NCBI GenBank assembly: GCA_963619835.1
Contig: CAVEYD010000056.1
Location: forward strand, 1-6,023
Direction of reading: 5' to 3'
Length of the DNA stretch: 6,023 nucleotides
Source of the DNA: Fimimonas sp963619835
GTDB taxonomy: Bacteria > Bacillota > Clostridia > Christensenellales > CAG-314
Every line of letters starts with the position of its first letter. Position 1 is the stretch's first letter. The notes below the pieces were generated by a model that saw only the letters and a list, made by a program, of their open reading frames with translations, did no database searches and was not told the origin of the DNA. Of this stretch, positions 5,448 through 6,023 are shown one piece after another. Both the position numbers and the translations under genes were made by a program.

Positions 5448-6023
5448 ATGAAATTCAAGTTTCTTTTTTTTGATGTGGACAACACGATTTTAGACTTCGA
5501 TAAGGCAGAAGATGAAGCGCTTACTGCGGCTTTTTCGTATTTTAATATTCCTTGCAATAGAACTATTTTAGACGAATATAAAAAGATAAATATTTCGTTG
5601 TGGGAAAAATTAGAAAAATGCCAAATTACAAGAGACGAGGTGCTTTTTAATCGTTTTGCGTTAACTTTTGAAAAATTTGGTTTTGTTGTTGAAAGTGACA
5701 TTCAACATAGAGTTTCGGATATGTATACCGAAAAATTACACGATTGTTATTCTAAAATTGATTATTCCGAATATGTTTTGGATAAACTCAAAAATGACGG
5801 TTACAAGCTTTATGTTGTTTCAAACGGGATTCTTAGCATTCAAAAATCAAGGATGAGGGGGAGTGGTTTGAATATTTTCTTTGATAAAACATTTGTTTCG
5901 GAAGAAATTGGCTTCAATAAACCTTCAAAAAAATTTTTCGATTTAGCATTTGCACAGATTGAAAATTTTGAAAATAACAAATCAATTATAATCGGTGATT
6001 CTTTAACTAGTGATATTCAGGGG
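5448..6023 (+). CDS. HAD-superfamily hydrolase, YjjG/YfnB-type nucleotidase, 3'-truncated by window end
   Basis: This frame runs 192 codons from ATG 5448 to the window edge without a stop; family members are about 225-235 residues, so some 35-40 residues are missing. Motif I is FFDVDNTILDF, with nucleophile D9 and acid/base D11. Motif II is VVSNGI with S125. Motif III is IGFNKPSKKFF with K158. Motif IV is GDSLTSDIQG with D184 and D189. A helical cap lies between motifs I and II (about 15-100), as in HAD subfamily IA. The segments SGLNIFFD and FVSEEIG closely resemble YjjG/YfnB proteins, which remove phosphate from nucleoside monophosphates, including non-canonical pyrimidine nucleotides, and may clean the nucleotide pool. 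The exact substrate is inferred. The start fits because D9 sits at the usual distance from the N-terminus. The ribosome site is masked by the gap, and the tRNA terminator separates it from the upstream operon. Confidence 0.9.
   Translation, partial: MKFKFLFFDVDNTILDFDKAEDEALTAAFSYFNIPCNRTILDEYKKINISLWEKLEKCQITRDEVLFNRFALTFEKFGFVVESDIQHRVSDMYTEKLHDCYSKIDYSEYVLDKLKNDGYKLYVVSNGILSIQKSRMRGSGLNIFFDKTFVSEEIGFNKPSKKFFDLAFAQIENFENNKSIIIGDSLTSDIQG

Overview
The window looks like a chromosomal segment of a low-GC, Gram-positive-type bacterium, most likely an anaerobic clostridial (Bacillota) lineage. The reasons are AT-rich codon use, a bifunctional Rel protein, and the order recJ-relA-MBL hydrolase-hemZ, which is familiar from Clostridia. 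The tRNA genes encode their own CCA ends. All three complete protein genes end in TGA, so the standard bacterial code applies. A run of 10 Ns (5430-5439) indicates a draft, probably metagenomic, assembly.

Layout, all on the + strand. (1) 2-157 is the 3' end of a gene whose product resembles the C-terminus of RecJ. (2) 168-2357 is relA/rel, the bifunctional (p)ppGpp synthetase/hydrolase. (3) 2354-2965 is a GloB/YqgX-like metallo-beta-lactamase-fold hydrolase. (4) 2962-4365 is the radical-SAM protein HemZ. Genes 2-3 and 3-4 each overlap by 4 bp (ATGA), so these four look like one operon with coupled translation. (5) 4366-4550 is non-coding. It holds three helically phased A-tracts followed by a promoter matching the sigma-A consensus at every base (TTGACA, 17 bp, TATAAT). 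(6) 4551-5275 holds eight tRNA genes: Gly(TCC), Arg(TCT), His(GTG), Gln(TTG), Lys(TTT), Lys(CTT), Leu(TAG), Gly(GCC). An intrinsic terminator follows at 5284-5313. (7) 5314-5447 is a non-coding stretch containing the gap. (8) 5448-6023 is the 5' 192 codons of a HAD-superfamily YjjG/YfnB-type nucleotidase, cut by the window end.

Functionally, the stringent-response enzyme, which senses uncharged tRNA on the ribosome, sits directly upstream of a strongly promoted tRNA operon. That link is thematic rather than shown. The protein genes are ordinary family members with intact catalytic motifs, and I found no undescribed multi-gene system here. The most unusual signals are in the tRNA operon. Three of the eight tRNAs carry C instead of the near-universal U at position 55. 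The tRNA-Gln has an A1-U72 end pair rather than the U1-A72 expected for bacterial GatCAB recognition. Short perfect hairpins span the mature 5' ends of tRNA-Gln and tRNA-Gly(GCC).
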